A DNA stretch of 64,000 bases, from the NCBI GenBank assembly GCA_964491915.1, contig CAZBHS010000016.1, positions 1-64,000 of the forward strand, read 5' to 3'. This stretch comes from JAHELQ01 sp964491915. GTDB taxonomy: Bacteria > Acidobacteriota > Aminicenantia > UBA2199. The notes beneath the pieces were generated by a model that made no database searches, was not told the DNA's origin, and worked only from the letters and a program-made list of their open reading frames with translations. The position numbers were made by a program, and so were the translations under genes. This document shows, in pieces, positions 26,086 through 33,636 of the stretch; the first letter of the stretch is position 1, and the number at the start of each line of letters is the position of its first letter.

Positions 26086-27408
26086 ATGAAAAAATTATTC
26101 GGAATTGTCTTATGCGCAGTATTGATTTTCTCCGCAGTCCTGTCTGCGGCGCCGGACAATAAAAACAAGATTCGCTACGAAAAGTACCAGCAGGACCCGG
26201 TCATGAAAGAAATAATGGATGGCGCGAAAGCTCTCCAGAAAGCGAAAGATAAAACCACCAGCCATATAAAAAAATGCCACCAGGCCAAAAAGAAAAAAGA
26301 CCGGGAAGAGCGCCGGGTCATGAAAACCGATCTCAACGGAGTTTATCCCCCGAAATCGAAAAAAGCCTTCACGGAAATGTTCCATTTCCCCCCGCAGGCC
26401 CAGTACATGACCAGCACCTGCTGGAGTTATTCCGCCACCTCGTTTTACGAGTCCGAAATCTTCCGTCTCACCGGCAAGAAGATCAAACTCTCCGAGATGT
26501 GGACCCCTTACTTCGAGCTCCTGGCAAAATGCCATCGATTCGTCACCACTAGAGGCAACTCTTACGTGGCCGGCGGCGGCGAATCCAACGCCCTGCCCCG
26601 CATCTGGAAAAAACACGGTCTGGCCCCCTTGAGCGCCTACTCCGGTTTGCTCAAAAAAGACGCCAAGCACAACCACGGCCCGGTGATGAAAGAGATCCGC
26701 GGCTACCTCGACTACATCAAAGCCAACAATCTCTGGGACGAAGAGGACAATCTCCGCCACATCCGCCTCATCCTGGACAAACACCTGGGCGCTCCCCCCA
26801 CATCCTTCGAGTATGAAGGCAAAACCTACACCCCCCATGAATTCCTCGATATGACGGGCCTCGACATGGACGCATATTGTTCCGTCATGTCCACCAGCTA
26901 CTTCCCCTTCTACACCATGCAGGAATTCAAAGTGCCGGACAATTGGTGGCACAGCGAGGAGTATATCAATCTTCCGTTGGAGACCTGGTATAAATTGATC
27001 AAAAAAGCCATGGCCGCCAAATACACCATCATCATCGGCGGCGACGTCTCCGAACCGGGTAAATACGGCGAGAAAGACATCGCCTTCATCCCCAGCTACG
27101 ACATCCCGCAGGCCTACATCAACCAGGATTCCCGCGAATTCCGCATCTACAACCGCACCACCCAGGACGATCACGGCATCCACATGGTGGGCCACACCCG
27201 CGTCAAGGGTAAAGACTGGTTCCTCATCAAGGACTCCGGCCGTTCGGCCCGCAAAGGCGAAAAGGAAAACAACGGTTACTACTTCTTCCGCGAAGATTTC
27301 ATCAAATTGAAAATGCTCACCTTCACGGTCCACAAAGACATGCTCAAAGACATCCTCCCCAAGGTAAAAGTCACCAAAAAACCGTGCTGCGCTAAAAAGA
27401 AACAATAA
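26086..27408 (+). CDS. Exported papain-fold C1 peptidase (bleomycin-hydrolase-like) with altered catalytic Asn
   Basis: 440 residues with a signal peptide (MKKLFGIVLCAVLIFSAVLSAA). The active-site cysteine is C112 (STCWSYSATSF) with the oxyanion glutamine Q106 six residues before it, as in papain. The catalytic histidine is H366 (DDHGIHMVG). The third residue, normally Asn in IKNSWG, is aspartate D383 and the tryptophan is lost (IKDSGR). A basic linker of about 35 residues (60-95, many lysines) precedes the domain, possibly a pro-region. The C-terminus has an odd Cys-Cys pair among lysines. Single-gene unit with a strong terminator. Confidence 0.82.
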   Translation: MKKLFGIVLCAVLIFSAVLSAAPDNKNKIRYEKYQQDPVMKEIMDGAKALQKAKDKTTSHIKKCHQAKKKKDREERRVMKTDLNGVYPPKSKKAFTEMFHFPPQAQYMTSTCWSYSATSFYESEIFRLTGKKIKLSEMWTPYFELLAKCHRFVTTRGNSYVAGGGESNALPRIWKKHGLAPLSAYSGLLKKDAKHNHGPVMKEIRGYLDYIKANNLWDEEDNLRHIRLILDKHLGAPPTSFEYEGKTYTPHEFLDMTGLDMDAYCSVMSTSYFPFYTMQEFKVPDNWWHSEEYINLPLETWYKLIKKAMAAKYTIIIGGDVSEPGKYGEKDIAFIPSYDIPQAYINQDSREFRIYNRTTQDDHGIHMVGHTRVKGKDWFLIKDSGRSARKGEKENNGYYFFREDFIKLKMLTFTVHKDMLKDILPKVKVTKKPCCAKKKQ

Positions 27409-27440
27409 CACCTAAAGATGAAGCATTTGCTTTAGATCCA

Positions 27441-27479
27441 AAAGCCGGGGCGCCCCTCCTATTGCCCCGGCTTTTTTTT
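27441..27479 (+). terminator. Strong intrinsic terminator of the C1 peptidase gene
   Basis: AGCCGGGGC and GCCCCGGCT pair perfectly around a 12-base loop and run straight into eight T residues. Confidence 0.9.
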
Positions 27480-27506
27480 ATCCGGGACAAAATCCTCCAT
27501 CCTCGA

Positions 27507-27821
27507 CTCATACCGCAACTAACTCCGCTCATACCGCAACTAACTCCGCTCATACCGCGACTCATCCCGCTCATCTCGCAACTAACTTCGCTCGTTTCGC
27601 GACTCATCACGCTCATCTCGCAACTAACTCCGCTCGTTTCGCGACTCATCACGCTCATCTCGCAACTAACTCCGCTCGTTTCGCAACTCATCCCGCTCAT
27701 CTCGCAACTACCTTCGCGCGTTCCGCGACTCATCACGCTCATCTCACGATCAACTACGCGCGTCCGGCGACTCATCACGCTCATCTCACGATCAACTACG
27801 CGCGTCCGGCGACTCATCACA
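27507..27821. repeat. Minisatellite: 15 tandem copies of a 21-bp unit
   Basis: The unit is close to CTCATCTCGCAACTAACTCCG; in the middle, two variants (CTCATCTCG... and CTCGTTTCG...) alternate to give a 42-bp higher-order period, and the last four units share a second variant pair beginning CTCATCTCA and CGCGTCCGG. Since 21 is a multiple of three, both strands stay open in some frames and yield low-complexity 7-residue repeats, but no start with a ribosome binding site supports translation. It lies between a strong terminator and the first 58-bp repeat. Confidence 0.88.
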
Positions 27822-28089
27822 CGGATGTAGCAACAGGATTCAATCCGGCCCGCGGTAAATCCCATCAACGACATACACTCAAAGGCGAAATAATTATACG
27901 CCAACTCCAACATATAGTCAACATATACTTGCTCTTTGGCAGATTGACTTCCTCCCTCGACGAAGACTCGAATCAGGAAGGTGAAGCTTGGGATGATGAA
28001 GGAAGGGATGACAAAAACCAACCCCACCTCCCCCTGTTTTTTTCTACATTGTTCCACAATTAAGACAGGAAGAAAAAAAATATTTTTCC
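27822..28089. other. Intergenic sequence before the cassette, containing only the 58-bp repeat
   Basis: Apart from the repeat at 27954-28011 I see no gene, RNA or hairpin here. The stretch becomes AT-rich towards the cassette promoter. Confidence 0.6.
27954..28011 (+). repeat. 58-bp direct repeat, copy A (upstream of the cassette)
   Basis: Begins CCCTCGACGAAGACTCGAAT. The first 30 bases are identical to copy B at 31795-31852 and there are 5 mismatches over all 58 bases. Same orientation as copy B. The two copies enclose exactly the TlpA, propeller, Cys-rich peptide and VWFA genes. Confidence 0.9.
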
Positions 28090-28118
28090 TTGACAATGAT
28101 TTTCGTTTGCAATAAAAT
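28090..28118 (+). promoter_or_regulatory. Near-consensus promoter of the TlpA / propeller / Cys-rich peptide operon
   Basis: TTGACA (28090-28095), 17-base spacer, TAAAAT (28113-28118). It is followed by AAGGAGAG at 28127-28134. Confidence 0.75.
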
Positions 28119-28144
28119 TTTCTCAAAAGGAGAGTGACACCTTG

Positions 28145-28699
28145 ATGAAAAAAATAAATCTTTCATGTATTTTAACCATCATCGGTATTTCCATTATCTT
28201 TGGTTTCGTTCTGTTCAAATACAATCAGCGCCTTCAGCAAATCACCAATTCAATTCCCTATATTGTTCCCGGCGACTCAATTGAATATTTTGAATTGACA
28301 GGCATGGATACTTCCAAACTAAGCGCTTCCGATCTTTCCATAGAGCAACCGGTTTTGATTTTCATCTTCTCCCGCCCATGCTCTCCATGCAATAAAAACA
28401 TTCCATATTGGAAAAAAATAGCTAAAATCCTAAATAGCCGGATTACTACTTACGGCATTGTTCTTTCAGGCCTCACCGAAGCCTATAATTTCTCGGAAAA
28501 GGCCAAACTCACATTTCCAGTGTACGTTCCCAATGATATCAAACAGTTCATCAAAAAAATGAAAATTAAATTCAATCTGCCGCAAACCATTTTATACCAT
28601 AAAGATAAAGTATACCTTACAAAACTTGGGAAGCTGGATGGCGATGATACTGTCGATATTATCAACACAGCAAAAAAAATAGCCGGAGTGAGACTGTGA
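28145..28699 (+). CDS. Membrane-anchored thioredoxin-like (TlpA/redoxin) protein
   Basis: 184 residues. A single N-terminal hydrophobic segment (residues 7-24) anchors or exports it, followed by a thioredoxin fold with the redox motif C79-S-P-C82 (SRPCSPCNK) and the cis-proline region LPQTILYHKD. A TTG three bases upstream (28142) is an alternative start with better spacing to AAGGAG. The protein is lysine- and asparagine-rich and the gene is clearly more AT-rich than those on either side. Its stop overlaps the next start (GTGA). Given the 12-cysteine secreted peptide two genes on, a role in forming or correcting that peptide's disulfides is the obvious hypothesis. Confidence 0.85.
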   Translation: MKKINLSCILTIIGISIIFGFVLFKYNQRLQQITNSIPYIVPGDSIEYFELTGMDTSKLSASDLSIEQPVLIFIFSRPCSPCNKNIPYWKKIAKILNSRITTYGIVLSGLTEAYNFSEKAKLTFPVYVPNDIKQFIKKMKIKFNLPQTILYHKDKVYLTKLGKLDGDDTVDIINTAKKIAGVRL

Positions 28700-29787
28700 C
28701 GCATTCAAGACATTTTTTCAGTTTCTCCCCGGCTCTCGTTTTCCTTTTTTTCATCCTTCTTTCAATCAATATGCCGGCCGGCGCCGGTGTTATAAAAGAA
28801 GTTTCCCCCAATGCCCAAAACTCTCCCACCTCCCCCCTCATCGCTTGCGTGCGAATCGCGGACGACCTGGGGAAAAACCATTATCTGTTCAAACCATTCT
28901 CTTTAGCAGTGGACAAAGCATCGAACTTATACGTATACGACTCCCTACAGGCCAAAATATTGAAGTTCGACAATGAATTCAAGTTAGAAAGAACCATCGG
29001 TCGAGAGGGACATGGCCCGGGAGAATTTGGCGGCACAGGAAAATTTTTCCCTGTATATATCAATATTGGGATGGACGGCGCCCTCTACGCTCATGATGTC
29101 CAGGCCAAAAAGATTCTTAAATTCAGGACTGATGGAAAATATCTGGACCAATTTCCCTATAAAAAAATATCCTTCTGGAAACCGGCTATCGACCGGAAAG
29201 GGAACGTTCAATTCATATCGGTGGAAAAAGACAAATTAAAAATTTCCAATCAATACAACCACCATCTATTCTCAATTCAAATACCCAAACGATACTTCGC
29301 TTATCTATTCTCCTCGCCGGGCGACGAATACCTAAAAGACGAACTGAGATTCAGACCCCTAGAAATCTCCAGCTCTTTAGAATCCCCGGACGAACAACTA
29401 TTCTACAACCACAGATCATCGAGTCTCTCAACAATAAAAAACGGGAAAATAAAAAAGACCAAACACCTATGGCCGCATCGAGCCCTCAGCAACTACAAAA
29501 AGCTCATAAAGAAGATGCACAAAAAGACTAAAAACAGCTTCAGAGCAATGTTTTTCAAATTTTTCCCCGATCAAGACAACAACAATTATCACTACCTGCA
29601 ATACGGCAACAATGAAACCAAGAACAAAAACCTCATTTATAAATATGATAGAGATGGAAATCTCATCAAACTTTTATACATCAACCTGGAAACCAACGAT
29701 CCGCTTTACAGACTCGAAGCCAAAAAAAACAGCCTGTATTTCGGGATAAACGACGAGGAAATTATTATATTCAAGGAGGACAAATGA
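28696..29787 (+). CDS. Exported 6-bladed beta-propeller (NHL-like) protein
   Basis: 363 residues from a GTG that overlaps the TlpA stop by four bases. A signal peptide covers roughly residues 1-30 (ALVFLFFILLSINMPAGA). The 6-bladed propeller hallmark GREGHGPGEFGG is near residue 100, with repeated LAVDKASNLYVYDS and KILKFRTDGKYLD strands that mark the blades. Function unknown; related proteins in Bacteroidota and Acidobacteriota often sit beside small secreted cysteine-rich proteins, as here (from memory, not checked). Stop overlaps the start of the peptide gene (ATGA), implying coupled translation. Confidence 0.82.
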   Translation: MTHSRHFFSFSPALVFLFFILLSINMPAGAGVIKEVSPNAQNSPTSPLIACVRIADDLGKNHYLFKPFSLAVDKASNLYVYDSLQAKILKFDNEFKLERTIGREGHGPGEFGGTGKFFPVYINIGMDGALYAHDVQAKKILKFRTDGKYLDQFPYKKISFWKPAIDRKGNVQFISVEKDKLKISNQYNHHLFSIQIPKRYFAYLFSSPGDEYLKDELRFRPLEISSSLESPDEQLFYNHRSSSLSTIKNGKIKKTKHLWPHRALSNYKKLIKKMHKKTKNSFRAMFFKFFPDQDNNNYHYLQYGNNETKNKNLIYKYDRDGNLIKLLYINLETNDPLYRLEAKKNSLYFGINDEEIIIFKEDK

Positions 29788-30098
29788 AAAAATCATCACA
29801 AGTACTAATTTGTGTAATTGCCGTTACCGTAAGCATCTTGTTAACAAACAACTTACTCTTTTCGTTAGTGTGGGATTGTCGCTGCGCAGACGAATATTGG
29901 GCCGAAACCCAGTGCGAGCAAGTGTGCGATGAGCATGGCGGATGTGCGTATTTTTTATTGGATGAAGAAAGTTGTTATTGTACTGGTGGAGATGGATGCA
30001 ACTGTTATTACTGGTTATATTGCGTTGATTATAGTTCTGTAAAAGTCGCACATACATCCTCAGGTGTCTGCCCAGGTTGCGATCTGATTCCAGACTAA
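29784..30098 (+). CDS. Small secreted peptide with 12 cysteines
   Basis: 104 residues. An N-terminal signal (MKKSSQVLICVIAVTVSILL...) is followed by about 74 residues holding twelve cysteines in an acidic, tryptophan- and tyrosine-rich sequence (WDCRCADEYW, CEQVCDEHGGC, CYCTGGDGCNCYYW, CPGCD at the end). An even number and paired spacing suggest six disulfides or a metal-binding knuckle. No domain recognised. The architecture (small, secreted, C-terminal cysteines, behind a propeller gene) recalls NVEALA-type proteins, but I do not see that motif. Start overlaps the propeller stop, so it is made with the thioredoxin-like protein and the propeller. Confidence 0.82.
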   Translation: MKKSSQVLICVIAVTVSILLTNNLLFSLVWDCRCADEYWAETQCEQVCDEHGGCAYFLLDEESCYCTGGDGCNCYYWLYCVDYSSVKVAHTSSGVCPGCDLIPD

Positions 30099-30119
30099 AG
30101 AGAGAATTATTCACGTAAT

Positions 30120-30158
30120 TTTTGCAGGTGGGATAAAAAAATATTTCCACCTGCAAAA
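30120..30158. repeat. 12-bp perfect inverted repeat after the Cys-rich peptide gene
   Basis: TTTTGCAGGTGG (30120-30131) and CCACCTGCAAAA (30147-30158) around a 15-base A/T loop. There is no U-tract, so it may be a 3'-end stabiliser, a partial terminator or a protein-binding site between the peptide gene and the VWFA gene. Confidence 0.7.
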
Positions 30159-30219
30159 CAAAATAGAAGAGAATAATATTGGGAAAATGGAAAAAATTAG
30201 ATTTCAGGAGGTACTTCTT

Positions 30220-31782
30220 TTGAAAAAAAGAAATATAATTTTCATACTATTAATGACATCGCTAATAATATCGAGCACTACCAAACCCAACGCGATTTAT
30301 GGTACAACAAATCAAGACTCATTACACTATCAAGTTTCGGTTGAGGTCAAGCTTCTGCCGGTGTTTGCGCAGGATGAAGACGGGAATCCAGTGTATGATT
30401 TGAGACGAGATGAGTTGGAACTCCTGGTCAACGGGAAAAAACAGCCGATCGCCCAATTCACACGATTTTCCATCGATTATGACGAAACAGTGTCGAGGAA
30501 GATGACACTCGACCTTCCGGGCATCCAGCAAGCCAAAAAACCGGAACGGCTGATCTTCATCATCATGGACCGGGTATTTAACAGCAAAGAAGGAATCAGA
30601 CGTGCAAAGCAGATTGCTTCGAGACTCATCAACGATAGCGGCCCCGATGAGCGATTCGTTCTGCTGGACAATCATCCGGGAGCGGGATTACATTTTATCG
30701 TGGGACCGGAAAAAAATAAGAAAGTATTGCTCAAAAGCATCAAAAAAATTAGCAATGTCACCCAAAACTGGGATAAGAAGTTATTTAAAACCAACAAAGG
30801 TTTGCCGGGGGTTTCAGACGGCTACAATACAACGTATGAATTGGGGAGCAGAGGTATTAGAAAATTGATGAAACAAGTTGAAACACAACGATTTCAGCAT
30901 AATATGAGACGCTTTTCTCATGTACTCTCCCGATTCAAATACGCATTACACACAATCACATGCCCTAAAATCACTTACCTGATTTCCGAAGGGCCTTATT
31001 CGATAGCGTTTACCAAGGGCTACAAGGGAAAAGTAAAAATCACTGCCGGTGATCAGGAAGAAGACAGCAGATTCTACAAAACATCTCTGTTCAGATACTT
31101 CAAAGACATATCAAAGGCGGTGAACGAAGGGGGCAGCGTGCTGCACACCATCAATCCGCAGATATTGACGGAATCCATCGATAAGAATTTTTCCGGCGAG
31201 ATGGGACTTAGTTATATGGCGCGGGAAGGTGGAGGTCAGTATTTCTCCGGCTCGAAGATCGAGCAAGTGATTACCAATATCAAGCGGGCCACCGCCGCCT
31301 ATTACGAATTGGCCATCGCCATCAAAGGAGACACGGCGGAACGGATGAAGCTGAAACTCCATTGCAAACGGCCGGGCGTGCGTGTTTACAGCCCAGGATA
31401 CGCCGAAAAAGACATCCCCTACCGCAAAATGAAAGAGGTGCAAAAGAAATTGTTCGCATTCGACGCCATGAACAACGGCGACTGGAGCAGGATCGCCGGA
31501 TCGGTTGCGAAACTCGGCCTTAAAAAACTCTCCGGGCAAAAAAACGGCGACCACCGGAGCTACACATTCGAAGCCGCCATACCGCAGGATCTCATCGGCA
31601 AGAAGGCCGACCTGTTCTTCATCCAATACAACCCCATGACCCACAAAGTCCAGATGAAATTGAAACGGCAAAAACTGACAGAACGCATCGAAGCCTCCAT
31701 CGACGGCCAAAAAGACGAACAGCTCAACCTCGTCCTCATCGAACCGGAGAACACAGTATGCTTAGTCGGACAAGTACGTTAA
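30220..31782 (+). CDS. Exported VWFA-related protein (acidobacterial VWFA-type domain)
   Basis: 520 residues from a TTG at 30220, chosen because AGGAGG lies at 30206-30211 and the resulting protein opens with a signal peptide (KKRNIIFILLMTSLIISSTT); an ATG at 30187 precedes that site. The N-terminal VEVKLLPVFAQDEDGNPVYD and DELELLVNGKKQPI elements and the LIFIIMDRVFNS (MIDAS-like strand, with D then S) and GQYFSGSKIEQVI segments match the VWFA-related domain frequent in Acidobacteriota. Function of the family is unknown. The 5' half is AT-rich like the peptide operon and the 3' half is closer to genome average. The second 58-bp repeat starts 12 bases after its stop. Confidence 0.8.
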   Translation: MKKRNIIFILLMTSLIISSTTKPNAIYGTTNQDSLHYQVSVEVKLLPVFAQDEDGNPVYDLRRDELELLVNGKKQPIAQFTRFSIDYDETVSRKMTLDLPGIQQAKKPERLIFIIMDRVFNSKEGIRRAKQIASRLINDSGPDERFVLLDNHPGAGLHFIVGPEKNKKVLLKSIKKISNVTQNWDKKLFKTNKGLPGVSDGYNTTYELGSRGIRKLMKQVETQRFQHNMRRFSHVLSRFKYALHTITCPKITYLISEGPYSIAFTKGYKGKVKITAGDQEEDSRFYKTSLFRYFKDISKAVNEGGSVLHTINPQILTESIDKNFSGEMGLSYMAREGGGQYFSGSKIEQVITNIKRATAAYYELAIAIKGDTAERMKLKLHCKRPGVRVYSPGYAEKDIPYRKMKEVQKKLFAFDAMNNGDWSRIAGSVAKLGLKKLSGQKNGDHRSYTFEAAIPQDLIGKKADLFFIQYNPMTHKVQMKLKRQKLTERIEASIDGQKDEQLNLVLIEPENTVCLVGQVR

Positions 31783-31794
31783 TATTGGAGTCTG

Positions 31795-31852
31795 CCCTCG
31801 ACGAAGACTCGAATCAGGAAGGTGTAGCTTGGGCTAATGAAGGATTGGATGA
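31795..31852 (+). repeat. 58-bp direct repeat, copy B (downstream of the cassette)
   Basis: Same orientation as copy A (27954-28011), 53 of 58 bases identical, differing only in the last 28 bases. It fills the space between the convergent stops of the VWFA and Rpn genes. Confidence 0.9.
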
Positions 31853-31856
31853 GTAA

Positions 31857-32711
31857 TTAAAGTTTATCGACTTCTTCCAGGCTCAGTTTAGTGATGTCCG
31901 CAATGTCGGAGGTGGAGAAGCCTTTCTGCTTCATGGTGCGGGCGATAGTGATTTTTTCTTCGAACTTGCCCTCTTCATGTCCCTCTTCGAATCCTTCTTC
32001 GCGGGCGGTGTCCATCGATCCTTTGAGGTCGCGATAAGTTTTGAGGCTATCCTCGTATTCGTAGAGTTGATCCGGGCTGAAGTTGGCGATACGGGCGATT
32101 TCAAAGCCTTTGATGAAGACATCTTCGTTCAGGATATCGGGGATGGTGCCGAATTGTTCAAGATTTTTGAGAAAATAGAGCCATTTCTCGAAATGATTCT
32201 CCAATTGGCCGGCGGATTTTTTGAAGCGCGGCATTTCAATGAAGATGAAGTGCAGCTTTTCGTAAAACACATGGCAGTATTGATCCTGAAGCCGGGCTGT
32301 GGTGACGACATCTTTATTCTCCCGGTGTTCATCGAAGAGAAAGTCGAGGATGGCGACGCAATACACCGGCTTGAGCTGGAAATCCCAGTCGCCGGTTTCA
32401 GCCATATCCCGCATCGGGAAGGTGCTATAGTAGACGGCCCGGTCCTTAAAGAACTTGAGCTTCGCCTTCTGCATTTCCACAATGAAGCAGGCCCCCTTCT
32501 CATCCGTGCAATGGATGTCGAAAATAGCTTTACGCTCTGAACTGGTGGCGCCATGATTTTCGTTGTTGGCGAAGGTGAGGCTCGCAATCTTGTTCTGGAT
32601 AGGTAGAAGTTCGTTCAGAAAATCGATTAACAAACCCTTACTGGCTTCCTGGCCAAACAACTTCTTGAAGCCGAAGTCGGTATAAGGATTAATATACTGA
32701 GCCTTCATCAT
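31857..32711 (-). CDS. Rpn-family PD-(D/E)XK nuclease / putative transposase-like protein
   Basis: 284 residues from the ATG at 32711 (GGAG five bases upstream); an in-frame ATG at 32738 is possible but has no such site. The family hallmark YINPYTDFGFKKLFGQEASKGLLIDFLNELL opens the protein, and the nuclease core is visible: AIFDIHCTDEKGACFIVEMQKAK (D ... E-x-Q). The C-terminus has the usual charged stretch (AREEGFEEGHEEGKFEEK) and a small HTH-like end. These proteins promote recombination or are mobile-element-associated. It lies immediately outside the 58-bp-repeat-bounded cassette, which may be meaningful. Confidence 0.87.
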   Translation of the reverse strand: MMKAQYINPYTDFGFKKLFGQEASKGLLIDFLNELLPIQNKIASLTFANNENHGATSSERKAIFDIHCTDEKGACFIVEMQKAKLKFFKDRAVYYSTFPMRDMAETGDWDFQLKPVYCVAILDFLFDEHRENKDVVTTARLQDQYCHVFYEKLHFIFIEMPRFKKSAGQLENHFEKWLYFLKNLEQFGTIPDILNEDVFIKGFEIARIANFSPDQLYEYEDSLKTYRDLKGSMDTAREEGFEEGHEEGKFEEKITIARTMKQKGFSTSDIADITKLSLEEVDKL

Positions 32712-32916
32712 ACAATCTCCGTTTGTTTTCTCCATCAAGTATTATAATTGTAATCGTTAATATTTTCAATAAAAAACCCACATTTTCCCTCCCAAACCAA
32801 CTTGATCTGGGCCTTCACTCTTATATGGATTTAACAAAACTTGGGGTAGAGATTGATTTTGGGGGAAAAATTTAGTACAATAGAGGTTAATTTGTTAACT
32901 CACAGGAGGATCTAAA

Positions 32917-33108
32917 GTGGCAAAAGTATGTGATATATGTGGAAAAAAGCCGGTTTCCGGCAATAATGTCAGCCATTCCCATAAATTGACAAAGAGAAGA
33001 TGGTTACCGAATTTGCAGAAAATTAGAGTGAAAGTGGACGGCGAAGTCAAACGGCTGAGAGTTTGCACATCCTGCATCCGTTCCGGCAAAATCGAAAAAG
33101 CAGTATAA
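32917..33108 (+). CDS. rpmB: Ribosomal protein L28, four-cysteine (zinc) form
   Basis: 63 residues, GTG start with AGGAGG five bases or so upstream. Characteristic CDICGKKPVSGNNVSHSH start and KRRWLPNLQKIRV core. The zinc-ribbon cysteines C5, C8, C50 and C53 are all present. Monocistronic or leading the run to LOG-like and truA. Confidence 0.97.
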   Translation: MAKVCDICGKKPVSGNNVSHSHKLTKRRWLPNLQKIRVKVDGEVKRLRVCTSCIRSGKIEKAV

Positions 33109-33144
33109 TAGAAAACGCCGCACAAGGAGTCGGCTCCGCTTCTG

Positions 33145-33621
33145 ATGATCACTAAGACCGAACGTTACAAACGGCACAGGGTAGGCGTTATCGGCGGGAA
33201 CAATCCCGATCCGATCGCCCTGGATAACGCCGAACGGATGGGACAATTAATCGCGGAAAACGGCTATATCCTGGTGAACGGCGGAAGGAAAGGTGTTATG
33301 GAGGCCTCCGCAAAGGGTGCGAAATCTGCCGGAGGCCTTGTCATCGCAATTTTACCGGGGAATTCCACAGAAGAGGCCAATCCTTATGTGGATATCGTCA
33401 TCCCCACCGGCCTCGGTTACATGCGTAACAGCGTTGTGGTGTTGAATTCAGATATTTTAGTGGCCATTGACGGCAGTTACGGAACCTTATCGGAGATAGC
33501 CTACACCCAAATCTACGGCAAGACGGTATTCGGTCTGGATACCTGGAACATCCGCGGCGTCACCCCTCTGGCATCGCCGGAAGAGGTGATCGGCCAGATC
33601 AACCGCTATTTCTCCCAATAG
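33145..33621 (+). CDS. LOG / TIGR00725-type Rossmann nucleotide-binding protein
   Basis: 158 residues. VGVIGGNNPDP (nucleotide loop), LVNGGRKGVMEASAKGA and AIDGSYGTLSEIAY are the three marks of this family, distantly related to cytokinin-activating LOG phosphoribohydrolases, where the motif is PGGxGTxxE; here it is DGSYGTLSE. Substrate not known. Fifteen bases ahead of truA. Confidence 0.83.
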   Translation: MITKTERYKRHRVGVIGGNNPDPIALDNAERMGQLIAENGYILVNGGRKGVMEASAKGAKSAGGLVIAILPGNSTEEANPYVDIVIPTGLGYMRNSVVVLNSDILVAIDGSYGTLSEIAYTQIYGKTVFGLDTWNIRGVTPLASPEEVIGQINRYFSQ

Positions 33622-33636
33622 CACAATCCAAATCCC

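Noticed and set aside
26110..27411. A 433-codon minus-strand frame opposite the C1 peptidase
   Set aside because: Antisense shadow; the Val/Phe/Gly-rich product has no motif, while the plus strand has signal peptide and catalytic residues.
27462..27830. A 122-codon plus-strand frame of Leu/Pro-rich heptads across the same minisatellite
   Set aside because: Same cause; its start lies inside the terminator stem and it has no Shine-Dalgarno sequence.
27392..28126. A 244-codon minus-strand frame across the minisatellite (repetitive MSRRTR/SCEMS sequence)
   Set aside because: It is a by-product of a 21-bp tandem repeat. It has no ribosome binding site, overlaps the terminator and peptidase end, and the flanking sequence gives no domain.
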